The translations under genes and the position numbers were made by a program. From Bacteroidota bacterium (GTDB taxonomy: Bacteria > Bacteroidota > Bacteroidia > Bacteroidales > UBA10428): a DNA stretch of 6,239 bases. Where the stretch lies: contig JAHEEB010000274.1 of assembly GCA_024640925.1 (NCBI GenBank), positions 1 through 6,239 on the forward strand. Reading direction: 5' to 3'. Below, in pieces: positions 5,897-6,239 of this stretch. Position 1 is the first letter of the stretch. Each line of letters starts with the position of its first letter. A model generated the notes under the pieces. It made no database searches and was not told the origin of the DNA. It was given only the letters and a program-made list of their open reading frames with translations.

Positions 5897-6239
5897 GCAT
5901 TCTTTGAATAGTTATCGGCTAATCTACTAAATTAACTCCATATAGCTTTTCTACTTGTTCTTTTTAATAATAAGAAGAAGCTGTCCAAAAAGGTATATCC
6001 GGGTGAATTTGCCACAAAAACGCAAAGCATCAAAGATTCACAAAGTTTTTATTTTAAAGACACTAACCTTAGTGATACCTTTGTGTTTTGGAGTCTTCGT
6101 GGCTATTTATCAACTTTTTGGACAGCTTCCAGAAATAATACAAAAGTGAGCTTTGTGAAGAATCTCCTGATAGCAGAGATTTTATTATTTGTGCAATGCT
6201 GATATAGCCTCAAATTCAGCCAATCTCACCCTGAATTTT
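5897..6239. other. Gene-free right end of window
   Basis: This 343-nt stretch upstream of the L7/L12-like gene has no supported gene. Its centre is the MITE-like element at 5977-6129. The 80 nt between that element and the L7/L12-like start should contain the gene's promoter, but I see no TAnnTTTG match there. A short imperfect hairpin occurs at 6161-6181 (AATCT, CTG / CAG, AGATT). Confidence 0.6.
5977..6129. mobile_element. MITE-like palindromic element, 153 bp, 16-bp perfect terminal inverted repeats
   Basis: The left end GAAGCTGTCCAAAAAG (5977-5992) is the exact reverse complement of the right end CTTTTTGGACAGCTTC (6114-6129). Inside lies a second, imperfect inverted repeat. GCCAC at 6011-6015 pairs with GTGGC at 6099-6103, and the CAAAG-rich stretch after the first resembles the complement of the CTTTG-rich stretch before the second over about 25 nt. 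The whole element can fold into a long interrupted cruciform. GCTGTCC-type ends resemble the termini of some IS families, so I infer a non-autonomous element mobilised in trans. AGAA occurs on both flanks (5973-5976, 6131-6134) but is offset by one base, so no clear target duplication is claimed. A 64-codon open frame across it is a by-product of the palindrome, not a gene. Confidence 0.72.

Noticed and set aside
5955..6149. 64-codon + strand open frame
   Set aside because: It runs straight across the inverted-repeat element. Its composition follows the palindrome, and it shows no protein-family pattern or ribosome binding site.
6161..6181. Hairpin considered as a terminator
   Set aside because: The stem is short and bulged (5 + 3 bp) with no clean T-run on either strand, and no gene in the window needs it.
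6185..6239. Possible C-terminal tail of a minus-strand gene entering from the right edge
   Set aside because: Only 17 codons are open before a TAA TAA pair, which is expected by chance almost half the time. There is too little sequence to support a call.

Overview
The window reads like a chromosomal segment of a low-GC member of the Bacteroidota. This is an inference. It rests on the protein families present, AT-rich intergenic DNA, mostly weak Shine-Dalgarno signals, and one stretch that fits the Bacteroidota promoter pattern (TTG, about 20 nt, TAnnTTTG) upstream of a nitroreductase-like gene. Every protein gene looks like housekeeping or accessory metabolism. I see no defence locus, CRISPR array, rRNA, tRNA or complete transposase gene.

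Layout. The left edge (2-1408, + strand) is the C-terminal two thirds or so of a CstA-family carbon-starvation/peptide-pyruvate transporter whose start lies outside the window. A 721-nt gene-free stretch follows (1409-2129). It holds a strong bidirectional hairpin terminator (1536-1585) and a diverged tandem array with a strict 42-nt period (seven clear units, 1569-1862). The other genes all lie on the minus strand. Read from right to left they are: an 82-residue coiled-coil plus ribosomal L7/L12-like protein (5896-5648), a small membrane-anchored or secreted M23 peptidase (5629-5108), an exported SagB/ThcOx-type nitroreductase-family protein (4931-4290), a CNNM/CorC-HlyC membrane protein with a CBS pair (4252-2954), and an SDR oxidoreductase resembling gluconate 5-dehydrogenase (2894-2130). 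The last 343 nt (5897-6239) contain no supported gene. They do contain a 153-bp MITE-like element with perfect 16-bp terminal inverted repeats (5977-6129).

How the genes relate. The L7/L12-like and M23 genes are nearly contiguous and probably cotranscribed. The nitroreductase and CNNM genes are 37 nt apart, and the SDR follows after 59 nt, so these three may form a second unit starting from the promoter near 4956-4986. No single pathway links them. The cstA gene converges with this minus-strand block, and the two meet in the repeat-bearing spacer.

Most worth a second look are the 42-nt periodic array, which has a codon-like 14-residue signature interrupted by stops, and the MITE-like element. 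The rest is recognisable family-level biology.
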